Part shown: one piece after another, positions 15,417 to 22,607 of the stretch
How the letters are laid out: every line of letters begins with the position of its first letter
Position numbering within the stretch: position 1 is the stretch's first letter
Position numbers and translations under genes: made by a program
Notes under the pieces: model-generated
The model's database searches: none
Told to the model about the DNA's origin: nothing
Seen by the model: the letters and a program-made list of their open reading frames with translations, nothing else
Origin: Paludibacteraceae bacterium
GTDB taxonomy: Bacteria > Bacteroidota > Bacteroidia > Bacteroidales > Paludibacteraceae
Length of the DNA stretch: 39,174 bases
NCBI GenBank assembly: GCA_017450605.1
Contig: JAFSTG010000107.1
Coordinates: forward strand, 1-39,174
Reading direction: 5' to 3'

Positions 15417-16823
15417 TTATTTGCTTTTTTCAATTTTATATTCGGATATACAATAATCTTCTTTTCCTGAAGGCAATAGCGGTATGTCATCAACAAATAC
15501 CAACTCAACTTCGGAGCCGACAAAATGGTTTCTGTAATTTTCTATAATGTAATCAAATTGTTCATGAGATTCTTGCAGATTCCTTAGCTTTAACAATATC
15601 TGTATGTCGCCATTTGCATCTTGCCGAATTTGAAATTTATCTATTTTATTGTAAATCTCCGCATTGGTCGGATTATGATAGTCATTATTTCGATAAAGCA
15701 TAATTGGCAACATGGTAGGTGATATGGGTACTCCTTGTTTACTATACATCAATCTGCCGGCACGTCCCATCACCTGTCCTAAAACGCGTGAGTTTCTGCC
15801 ACATTGACATTTTTCGCCTTTGATATATGCCATATCACCGACATGATACCGTATAAACGGGAATGCAAAATTACCCAAATCGGTAGTACAGACATATCCG
15901 GTCTGACCATCAGGTAAGACGTTGCCTTCTTTATCTGTTATCTCAATAACGCATCTTTCTTCAGATATATGAAGTCCATCTTGCAGTTCACATTCCATTG
16001 CTCCAATTCCGCCGTCGCCTGCACCATATCCATCATATACTTTACAGTTGAATACGCGTTGTAATGTAAGTCGATAATCCGGCATCAGCATCTCGCCGGT
16101 AGTGAGTATTACTTTAATAGGACAAATAGGTAATTTGTTTTTCTCGATATAACGTGCAAATATAACTAAAGACGATGCATATCCTCGCAGAGCATGAGGT
16201 TGATAACGCATTAAAGCTTCATAGTGTTGCAGCATTGCCTCGTCATCAACATCTGCGCTACTGCGCTTTAGATTACGCATTATTACTCTATCAAATATAT
16301 CTTTGCGAGTCGGTGATTTTGTTTTTTTTACGAGAGAGTTGCCGCCAAGTGTTAATATTTTTTCTCCAAGATGAAAATCATACCATTCCCAAGCTCGGAA
16401 ATTAGACGCCCACTGCATATTCCACGACTCAATGTTGCGGATAAACTTCATCGGCTGCCCGGTGCTACCACCGGTAGAACTTGTTACAACCTTATAAACA
16501 GCAATATTATCAGCTTTTAACTCTTCGTAATGTTCTCTTACTATTTGCTTTGTCAGAATGGGCAATTTCTGCAGGTCATCTCTGCTATTTATATCATTTG
16601 GTGTTAATCCTAAGGAGATGAACATATTGCGATAGTAGGGAACATTATTATAACAATGCTCTATAAGTGTCTTTAACCGTTTGCTTTGCAACTCTTTTAG
16701 CTGTTCTGTTGTAAGTCTTTCTGCGCGCTGCATAAAGCGCCACTCGCTTGCTATGTCACGACCGGTTAGATAATCTGCTGTCGGCAGCAGTAAGTGCTTG
16801 TCAATGAATGAATAAAATGTCAT
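15417..16823 (-). CDS. CapK-like adenylate-forming enzyme (phenylacetate-CoA ligase family), copy 1
   Basis: A 468-residue cytoplasmic AMP-forming enzyme of the PaaK/CapK family; members in capsule loci are thought to activate a carboxylate for transfer to a sugar. The ATG at 16823 gives MTFYSFIDKHLLLPTADYL; a GTG at 16862 would add 13 residues and is less likely. Visible: SRDDLQKLPILTKQIVREHY, the phosphate loop SSTGGSTGQPMKF near 130, GYASSLVIFARYIEK, TTGEMLMPDYR, YDGYGAGDGGIGAMEC (adenine-site region), and CQCGRNSRVLGQVMGRAGR with the CxCG pair seen in PaaK-type enzymes. It is two bases from the carboxyethylornithine-synthase-like gene and 77 bases below copy 2. With that neighbour, activation of the N-(carboxyethyl) amino acid is a natural guess but not shown. 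Confidence 0.85.
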   Translation of the reverse strand: MTFYSFIDKHLLLPTADYLTGRDIASEWRFMQRAERLTTEQLKELQSKRLKTLIEHCYNNVPYYRNMFISLGLTPNDINSRDDLQKLPILTKQIVREHYEELKADNIAVYKVVTSSTGGSTGQPMKFIRNIESWNMQWASNFRAWEWYDFHLGEKILTLGGNSLVKKTKSPTRKDIFDRVIMRNLKRSSADVDDEAMLQHYEALMRYQPHALRGYASSLVIFARYIEKNKLPICPIKVILTTGEMLMPDYRLTLQRVFNCKVYDGYGAGDGGIGAMECELQDGLHISEERCVIEITDKEGNVLPDGQTGYVCTTDLGNFAFPFIRYHVGDMAYIKGEKCQCGRNSRVLGQVMGRAGRLMYSKQGVPISPTMLPIMLYRNNDYHNPTNAEIYNKIDKFQIRQDANGDIQILLKLRNLQESHEQFDYIIENYRNHFVGSEVELVFVDDIPLLPSGKEDYCISEYKIEKSK

Positions 16824-16887
16824 AATTATGGTAAAAGTAAAGGGACGATTAAATTGACCCACTATAATTGTTAAAAATCATTACTTT

Positions 16888-16918
16888 AACTCGCTGTCTT
16901 TCAGGCAGCGAGTTTTTT
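16888..16918. terminator. Hairpin with T-run on the plus strand at the end of CapK copy 2
   Basis: Arms AACTCGCTG (16888-16896) and CAGCGAGTT (16906-16914) pair perfectly around a 9-base loop, followed on the plus strand by TTTTTT. The minus-strand gene stops inside the loop (16901-16903), and on that strand there is no T-run directly after the stem. It may be a structured intercistronic site or a barrier to antisense transcription rather than the operon's terminator. Confidence 0.35.
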
Positions 16919-18313
16919 GTTATACCCCTTGCCATAGGCGACGAATATGGTGCAAATAAATCGTCCGTTTTCTTTAGCCGCCATATCGTCGTTCTTCTTA
17001 TCATCCACCATGAAGTAGCGGCGTTTGCCGTTAGGGAGCGGTTCGAAATGACTGACGTATTCGAGCTGGAAATCACAGCCTTCTCCCACAAAACGTTTCA
17101 TTTCAGCAATCAGTCGTTCTTCAGCTTGCTTATTGAACTTGTCAGCCGGTTGTATCTGCATCTTGATATGAGCTCCGTCGATCTTATGAATCTCGTAGGC
17201 TACGACATCGAAGTTATTCATAAGTATAGTAAACCCCGGTGAAGTCAGCACATGGCCATTGTCGAGTCTCAACACGTCGGAACAACGTCCGAGTACCTGC
17301 GTGAGAATCTGACCATTATACTGATTGTTAGAAGACAGTTCGACAACATCACCAAACTGATATCTGAGAAGCGGCATGGAGAGATTAAGCAGGTTGGTTG
17401 ACAGGAAAATGCCTTTATTAGGTTCAAACTCATCAACGACTTCAGCTATAGCCATATATCCCAAGTCGAAATATCCACGATGGATTTCGTAAGCAGTAAC
17501 ACCTGCATCACGAGCACCATAACAATCCATGACACGGCAGCCGAAGGTCTCTTCGATTACCTTACGATATGTATCGGTGAGATTTTCAGAAGTAGTATAA
17601 GCACCTTCGATATGCGTCATGTCAATATTATGGCGTCGGGCAGTAGCAGCTAAGAGATAGACAGAAGAAGCATAACCATATACAAAGCGGATGTTCTCAT
17701 CTTTAATCTTCTGTATATAACTGAGACACAACTGTTCGTCCATATTCATACTATTAAGTGCCACCTCGTTACGAATGATATCGAGTACGCGTCTTGAGAA
17801 TGAAGGTTTTTTGGCTAAGATAGAGGCACTCCCTAAAGCAACAAACTTATCACCAAAACGATAACCTAATTTGCGCCACGAATATATTTTGTTGGCTGTA
17901 ACGTATCCCCATACATCTTCGTCACACAGGTAGTTCATCGGTTCTCCGGTTGTTCCGCCGGTTCTGCCTTTGCGGTATTTTAACAAGGACAGGTTATCTG
18001 CTTTTAATTCATCGAAATGTACATGTATTATATCTTTAGTAAGAATCGGCAGTTTCTGCAAGTCGTCGGCTGTTTGTATGTCTTCCGGTTTTAAGGCGAG
18101 CGAGTCGAAGAGGTTGCGGTAATAGATGGTATGGTCGTAGGCATGACGGACAAGTTTCTGCAGGCGGCTGTTTTGCCATGCGGTGATTTGCTCGCGCGAC
18201 CACGTGTTCATCTCCGTTATCTGACGATACCAATACGAGGCATTAGTGCATTTTACAGCCTCTGCCATGGGCAGGACGATATTAAGCAGTATTTTCTCTT
18301 TTACTTTTGACAT
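16901..18313 (-). CDS. CapK-like adenylate-forming enzyme, copy 2
   Basis: A 470-residue paralogue of the neighbouring CapK-like protein. The start is the ATG at 18313. Shared landmarks: LQKLPILTKDIIHVHFDELK, the phosphate loop GRTGGTTGEPMNYL near 120, YGYASSVYLLAATARRH, TSENLTDTYRK, and MDCYGARDAGVTAYEIHRG. It differs where copy 1 has its CxCG cysteine pair: here the region reads NNQYNGQILTQVLGR with no cysteines. The N-terminus is also distinct, so the two are diverged and probably act on different acids or in sequence. The gene begins 42 bases from the composite repeat at 18355, so its native upstream region may have been cut by the ATPase-and-repeat segment. No TAnnTTTG box was found directly upstream. 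Confidence 0.83.
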   Translation of the reverse strand: MSKVKEKILLNIVLPMAEAVKCTNASYWYRQITEMNTWSREQITAWQNSRLQKLVRHAYDHTIYYRNLFDSLALKPEDIQTADDLQKLPILTKDIIHVHFDELKADNLSLLKYRKGRTGGTTGEPMNYLCDEDVWGYVTANKIYSWRKLGYRFGDKFVALGSASILAKKPSFSRRVLDIIRNEVALNSMNMDEQLCLSYIQKIKDENIRFVYGYASSVYLLAATARRHNIDMTHIEGAYTTSENLTDTYRKVIEETFGCRVMDCYGARDAGVTAYEIHRGYFDLGYMAIAEVVDEFEPNKGIFLSTNLLNLSMPLLRYQFGDVVELSSNNQYNGQILTQVLGRCSDVLRLDNGHVLTSPGFTILMNNFDVVAYEIHKIDGAHIKMQIQPADKFNKQAEERLIAEMKRFVGEGCDFQLEYVSHFEPLPNGKRRYFMVDDKKNDDMAAKENGRFICTIFVAYGKGYNKKLAA

Positions 18314-18354
18314 ATCTTACACTATGATAAGGTTTTATTGCTTTATTAAGTGAA

Positions 18355-18609
18355 TTTTGTTTTGGATTTGGACCATTTTTGTTTTGGATTTGGACCGTTG
18401 GGAGCGCCGGTTAATAACCGGCGGGAATGGACGTTGCTTACCTTTGGCTGTGCTTGCTTTTGCCGCCGGTTGCTTTTGCCGCCGGTTTGTAACCGGCGTA
18501 CCCCGGATGCTGCTCTCATGCCGCCGGTTACAAACCGGCGATAATGGACGGAGACTTTACTTGGCGGCTGTGCTATTTCTTTGCCGCCGGTTGCAAACCG
18601 GCGTACCCC
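18355..18609. repeat. Composite repeat, left copy (GGATTTGGACC units plus GCCGGTT palindromes)
   Basis: Two 22-base-type units TTTTGTTTTGGATTTGGACC (from 18355 and 18377) are followed by TTGGGAGCGCCGGTTAATAA, CCGGCGGGAATGGACGTTGC and TTACCTTTGGCTGTGCTTGC. Then come three more GCCGGTT-NNN-AACCGGCG palindromes near 18483, 18524 and 18584, each followed by GTACCCC, ATAATGG or GTACCCC. It occupies nearly all of the 316-base gap between the ATPase stop (18630) and the CapK start (18313). About 100 bases from 18381 recur with one change at 20027. Confidence 0.93.
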
Positions 18610-18629
18610 TGCATGCAAACCAATGAGAG

Positions 18630-19910
18630 CTACAATCCCAAACAGCCTATCGGTACTACGTAGATGCCATCTGAACGACGGTATGCAAATTGTCCGACAG
18701 CGGTTAATATCATAAGAAACGATGGTGCATTCATCTTTTCCGTGTCCAACCTCGAATGTAGTTTTTTTAGATTGGCAGCAGCAGTCTCAATGGCTTCAGA
18801 GCCACCTAATTTGATTTCTACAAGAGCATATTTCCCATTTCTGAGATGCACGACGGCATCACATTCCAACTCGGTCTTATCCCGATAGTGGTATACTTTG
18901 CCATCGAGTGCTTCGGCAAACACGCGCAAATCACGAACACATAATGTCTCGAACAAGAATCCGAAAGTCTGAAGATTATTTATCATATCTTTAGTGCCCA
19001 AACTCAACGCGGCGACAGCTATACTCGGGTCGGTAAGATAACGGGTAGGTGCGACGCGAATGGCTGTCTTACTTCTAAGATTCGGGTTCCAAGCTTTCAT
19101 ATCCTCGACCACGAATAGCTTTCGGAATGCATCGAGATAGTTATCGATGGTGGTTGCCGAGATAGCATCGGAAGCGCCAAGTTTCATATCTTGAAGTATC
19201 ACAGTAGTAGGTGCCTGCGAGCCTTGCAGACGAGAATACGACCGCAACAACTGATCTGCCCATTCCGAATTACGTTCAACGCCATCTACCCGAGAGATAT
19301 CACGGTTGATTAGAGAGTCATAGTAGTTATATGCTATACGTAAAGCCGCCCGTTTATTTTTTGTAAGTGCCCCTGGCCAGCCGCCACGGCATACCAAATA
19401 TGCGATGTCTTCTAAGGTATGAGGATTATGTCCTCGGATATCATCGTCTCCATCAAACAGACTGCTAAGTCTTACTTCTCCGGTAGAATCACCTGACTCG
19501 AACAAAGACATCGTACGCATTCTCAGAGTTGCGAAACGACCGGTGCCACTATGTTCTATCTGTTTAAAGTCGGCAGGAACAGAAGAGCCCGTTAGAATAA
19601 ACTGCCCCTCTTTCTGCTTACGATGATCGACCGCAAAACGAATAGCATCCCACAATTTAGGAGCCACCTGCCACTCGTCAATCAGATGAGGTGTAGCCCC
19701 TTCAAGCAACATGTTGATCTGTGTGCGTGCCATTTCGGCATACTGCTCTTTCATATCCGGGTCATCCATATAGATGACACTCGCAGCTTGACGCTCAGAG
19801 GTTGTTGTCTTGCCACACCATTTAGGTCCCTCAACCAATACCGCACCCATCTCCTCTAAACGATATTGGAGCAAAATATCTGCCACTCTTTTTCTATAAT
19901 TTTCGTCCAT
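18630..19910 (-). CDS. AAA ATPase with DUF4143 domain
   Basis: A 426-residue protein of the AAA_14/DUF4143 family, very common and repeated in Bacteroidales and of unknown cellular role. The start ATG at 19910 has a promoter box 26 bases above. Walker A GPKWCGKTTT is at 28-37, the Walker B-like HLIDEWQ at 75-81, and the sensor FILTGSS at 104-110. DUF4143 follows from about 210 to 370. Near the C-terminus TELECDAVVHL and YALVEIKLGG give a D-x(n)-ExK arrangement like PD-(D/E)XK nucleases, an established feature of this family. The gene is flanked on both sides by direct copies of the same composite repeat, so it looks like a cassette inserted into the glycan operon. It has its own promoter, unlike its neighbours. 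The DUF4143 type is distinct from the ATPase at 11699. Confidence 0.93.
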   Translation of the reverse strand: MDENYRKRVADILLQYRLEEMGAVLVEGPKWCGKTTTSERQAASVIYMDDPDMKEQYAEMARTQINMLLEGATPHLIDEWQVAPKLWDAIRFAVDHRKQKEGQFILTGSSVPADFKQIEHSGTGRFATLRMRTMSLFESGDSTGEVRLSSLFDGDDDIRGHNPHTLEDIAYLVCRGGWPGALTKNKRAALRIAYNYYDSLINRDISRVDGVERNSEWADQLLRSYSRLQGSQAPTTVILQDMKLGASDAISATTIDNYLDAFRKLFVVEDMKAWNPNLRSKTAIRVAPTRYLTDPSIAVAALSLGTKDMINNLQTFGFLFETLCVRDLRVFAEALDGKVYHYRDKTELECDAVVHLRNGKYALVEIKLGGSEAIETAAANLKKLHSRLDTEKMNAPSFLMILTAVGQFAYRRSDGIYVVPIGCLGL

Positions 19911-19935
19911 TTTCTACTGATATTTTTTTGCACTG

Positions 19936-19943
19936 CAAAAATA
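19936..19943 (-). promoter_or_regulatory. Bacteroidota -7 box (TATTTTTG) for the DUF4143 gene
   Basis: TATTTTTG on the minus strand, with a TTTGG about 19 bases upstream (19963-19967) and the ATG 26 bases downstream. Spacing fits the consensus and gives the ATPase its own promoter between the gene and the right-hand repeat. Confidence 0.65.
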
Positions 19944-19978
19944 CAACATTTTCTCGAAATACCAAATAGTTAAGTAAT

Positions 19979-20396
19979 TTTTGTTTTGGATTTGGACCGT
20001 TTTTGTTTTGGATTTGGACCGCTTTTGTTTTGGATTTGGACCGTTGGGAGCGCCGGTTTATAACCGGCGGGAATGGACGTTGCTTACCTTTGGCTGTGCT
20101 TGCTTTTGCCGCCGGTTGCTTTTGCCGCCAGTTGCAAACCAACGCCCCCCGAGGTCAAGCGCCGGTTTATAACCGGCGGGAATGGACGTTGCTTACCTTT
20201 GGCTGTGCTTGCTTTTGCCGCCGGTTGCTGTTGCCGCCGGTTGCAAACCAACGCCCCCCGAGGTCAAGCGCCGGTTAATAACCGGCGGGAATGGACGTTG
20301 CTTACCTTTGGCTGTGCTTGCTTTTGCCGCCGGTTACAAACCGGCGTACCCGAATGCTGCTCTCATGCCGCCGGTTACAAACCGGCGTACCCGGTG
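19979..20396. repeat. Composite repeat, right copy with three 109-base units
   Basis: Three 22-base units of the TTTTGTTTTGGATTTGGACC type (starting near 19981, 20003 and 20025) lead into a unit that starts with CGCCGGTT at 20051 and recurs at 20160 and 20269, exactly 109 bases apart. Each unit has GGGAATGGACGTTGCTTACC and CGCCCCCCGAGGTCAAG. It ends with two GCCGGTTACAAACCGGCG palindromes at about 20330 and 20371. The left copy (18355-18609) has only one 109-type unit, so the right side has expanded. It fills most of the 518-base gap between the genes. Confidence 0.93.
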
Positions 20397-20428
20397 CAGG
20401 GCGGTTGCTCGCCTTGCGGGCGGTGTTG

Positions 20429-21418
20429 TTATTTCAAATTGTTGTATATCTCTATCAGTCGTTGGGCGACTTGCTTGGTGGTGAGGCCTTGCCGGATGAG
20501 GGCTTGGCGACCATCAGTACGCCTGCCATAAATAAGTGGTTCTCCGTCATCGGTGCGATTGCCGAAGGAAAGGGCGCTGTCGAGCAGTGAAGCTAACTCG
20601 TCGGGGTTATAGGTCTTGGCGACATAGCAGCCATCAAGCCCGTCTAAGCGTTCGTGCACATCGCCTACGTCAGTGGTGACAATGGGCAGGTTGCATGCCA
20701 TCGCTTCTTTGATGACATTAGGGGAGCCTTCGCTAAGCGAGGTGAGCAGCAGACAGTCGGCTGCACACATATAATCAACGACTTCGTCGTGCGGTTTGTC
20801 GAAGACTGCCACGAGTTCGGCATCAGCCTCACCGTTCTGCCGACGTCGGAGATTAAGTGCCTCGACAGCTGCCTGAGCCAAGCTCCAGTTTTTCTCGACT
20901 CTTGCCGGATTGCTGACGAAGACGATATATCTCTTTTCTGCTTTGAACCCTACCCGTTTTCGTGCTTCCGCCTGCTCAACGAGTGCGAACTGCTCGAGGT
21001 TGACACCATTGGCTACAACGGGGAGATTGAGACCTAACTGGCTTGCCGTACGACGAGATTTAGTGAGAGCTCCTGCCCATATATGCTTGATAAAGAAGCG
21101 GACGCGATAGAGTTTTGCCGACTTGCTTGGGAAACTGCCGAGTATAGAAACGAAGACCTTGGTGTGCAATCCGAAAGCGGCGAGCCAGGCAAGTATGCCA
21201 CAGGTTGAATAATGAGCGTGCACTATATCCACACCTTCGTCTCGTATTATTTGGTGCAAACGTCGCAAATGGTGCATATATCCACGGAAGCCATGTCCGG
21301 TGACGGGGTATAGGAGCATGTCGAGTCCTTCGGCACGCAGCGACTCATACTGCGTTCTGACAAAAGAGCTTACACCTCCTACTTTCTTGTTTCCACTTGC
21401 TACGAAAAGGACTTTCAT
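20429..21418 (-). CDS. Glycosyltransferase, GT4/GT-B family
   Basis: A 329-residue retaining glycosyltransferase that adds a sugar from a nucleotide donor to a growing glycan on the cytoplasmic face of the membrane. Start ATG 21418 (MKVLFVASGNKKVGGVSSFV). Motifs: GGVSSF acceptor loop, DIVHAHYSTCGILAWLAAF, PVVANGVNLEQF near the domain junction, IVFVSNPARVEKNW, and the donor-site E-x7-E motif in LLTSLSEGSPNVIKEAMACN followed by PIVTTDVGD. Length is slightly short for the family but complete. The C-terminus has two similar arginine- and glycine-rich pieces (GNRTDDGEPLIYGRRTDGRQ), perhaps a small internal duplication. It lies between the right composite repeat and a dispersed TTTCTTAATGGTGA element that abuts its start. 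Donor and acceptor sugars are not visible. Confidence 0.9.
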   Translation of the reverse strand: MKVLFVASGNKKVGGVSSFVRTQYESLRAEGLDMLLYPVTGHGFRGYMHHLRRLHQIIRDEGVDIVHAHYSTCGILAWLAAFGLHTKVFVSILGSFPSKSAKLYRVRFFIKHIWAGALTKSRRTASQLGLNLPVVANGVNLEQFALVEQAEARKRVGFKAEKRYIVFVSNPARVEKNWSLAQAAVEALNLRRRQNGEADAELVAVFDKPHDEVVDYMCAADCLLLTSLSEGSPNVIKEAMACNLPIVTTDVGDVHERLDGLDGCYVAKTYNPDELASLLDSALSFGNRTDDGEPLIYGRRTDGRQALIRQGLTTKQVAQRLIEIYNNLK

Positions 21419-21419
21419 T

Positions 21420-21530
21420 ATTTCTGATTTCTTATTTCTTAATGGTGAGAGTGATTTCTGATTTCTTATTTCTTATTTCTTATTTTTTATTTCTTAATGG
21501 TGATGTAGCGACGGTTAGTAATCGGCGTAC
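21420..21530. repeat. TTTCTTATTTC / TTAATGGTGA element and a degenerate GCCGGTT palindrome
   Basis: Two copies of a block ending TTTCTTAATGGTGA (to about 21448 and to 21503), each preceded by stacked TTTCTTA units, adjoin the glycosyltransferase start. The second ends with a 22-base stretch found again identically at 34740-34761. From 21507, GCGACGGTTAGTAATCGGCG followed by TACCC is a worn copy of the GCCGGTT palindromes. Confidence 0.85.
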
Positions 21531-21545
21531 CCTGAGAGGGGGCTT

Positions 21546-22559
21546 TTACTTAAGGTTTTGCCAGTACCATTCGCACGCTTCGGCGAAACCTTGCTGTGCT
21601 GAATAATGTGGGTTATAACCGAGTATGCGCTGCGCCTTGATGATAGAAGCCTGCGAGTGCGGTATGTCACCAGCCCGTGTCTCACGATAAACCGGCTCTA
21701 CAGCAGCAATCTCGGGGTCGAACTTGGCGAGGTTGCTACGCAGGCAGTTATACAAGTCGTTGAGCGTGGTGTTGCCTCCGTAGGCGATGTTGAACACGAG
21801 GTCGAGCGGTGCGGCGGGAGGCAAGGTCATGTTATACAATTCGGCACGCTTCACTATCTCGGCACGCGGCAAGGTAGCTGCCAGTTCGTTGGCTTGTATG
21901 ACATTATCTATATAGGTGAAGTCTCGCGAATAGCTACCATCGCCATTTATATATGGTGCTTCATGGTGAATCAGTGCTTTTACCCATAGGGGTATGACAG
22001 CGGCATAGGCTCCGTTTGGGTCTTGGCGGCGCCCGAAGACATTGAAGTAACGCAGTCCGATGGTCTCGAGTCCGTAGAGCGACGAGAAGACATTGGCATA
22101 TAGCTCGTTGACGAACTTAGTGATGGCGTATGGAGATAGCGGTCGTCCGATGTTATGCTCTATCTTTGGCAGTTCTTTGGAGTCGCCATAAGTAGATGAC
22201 GAGGCAGCATAGACAAATCGCCCTACTCTTTCGTCGCGTGCAGCGACGAGCATGTTGAGGAAGCCGTCGATGTTGGTCGAGTTGGTGGTGATGGGGTCGT
22301 TGATGCTACGCGGAACAGAACCCAGAGCGGCTTGCTGGAGCACCACCTCGCAGCCTCTGACGGCATCGCGGCAGGTCGGCAGGTCGCGTATGTCGCCTTC
22401 GATGAAGGTGAAGTTAGGTTTCGGCAGCAGGTGCTCAATGTTGTGCTTGAAGCCGGTAGATAGGTTATCGAGGCACACTACATCGTGTCCCTTACCTACG
22501 AAATATTCGCAAAGATTGGAGCCTATAAACCCGGCTCCACCGGTGATGAGAAGTTTCAT
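21546..22559 (-). CDS. NAD-dependent nucleotide-sugar epimerase, WbpP/TviC type
   Basis: A 337-residue extended short-chain dehydrogenase, most like UDP-GlcNAc or UDP-GlcNAcA C4-epimerases used for surface glycans. The ATG at 22559 gives MKLLITGGAGFIGSNLCEYF, with the NAD loop GGAGFIGS at residues 7-14; an ATG at 22580 would add seven residues encoded only by the TTTCATATTTC leader repeat, so it is rejected. The catalytic set is SSSTYGDSK, then YAITK (Tyr and Lys of YxxxK). GLRYFNVFGRRQDPNGAYAA and the late RAGDIPHSQASIIKA are characteristic of the WbpP/TviC branch. Product: probably UDP-GalNAc or UDP-GalNAcA, inferred from family. It is 50 bases downstream of the GT-C-like gene and feeds the glycosyltransferases beside it. 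Confidence 0.9.
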   Translation of the reverse strand: MKLLITGGAGFIGSNLCEYFVGKGHDVVCLDNLSTGFKHNIEHLLPKPNFTFIEGDIRDLPTCRDAVRGCEVVLQQAALGSVPRSINDPITTNSTNIDGFLNMLVAARDERVGRFVYAASSSTYGDSKELPKIEHNIGRPLSPYAITKFVNELYANVFSSLYGLETIGLRYFNVFGRRQDPNGAYAAVIPLWVKALIHHEAPYINGDGSYSRDFTYIDNVIQANELAATLPRAEIVKRAELYNMTLPPAAPLDLVFNIAYGGNTTLNDLYNCLRSNLAKFDPEIAAVEPVYRETRAGDIPHSQASIIKAQRILGYNPHYSAQQGFAEACEWYWQNLK

Positions 22560-22607
22560 ATTTCTAATTTCATATTTCATATTTCAAGTTTCAGATTTGA
22601 AATTACT

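Noticed and set aside
10283..20396. CRISPR arrays
   Set aside because: The tandem units adjoin one another with no unique spacers between them, and there are no cas genes.
18346..20590. Many overlapping plus- and minus-strand frames rich in CRR, TGG and PPV
   Set aside because: They arise from the GCCGGTT and GGATTTGGACC repeats; several frames on both strands are open at once, as expected for periodic DNA.
21546..22580. Epimerase start at the ATG at 22580
   Set aside because: The extra seven residues come from the TTTCATATTTC leader repeat; MKLLITGGAGFIG at 22559 is the family N-terminus.
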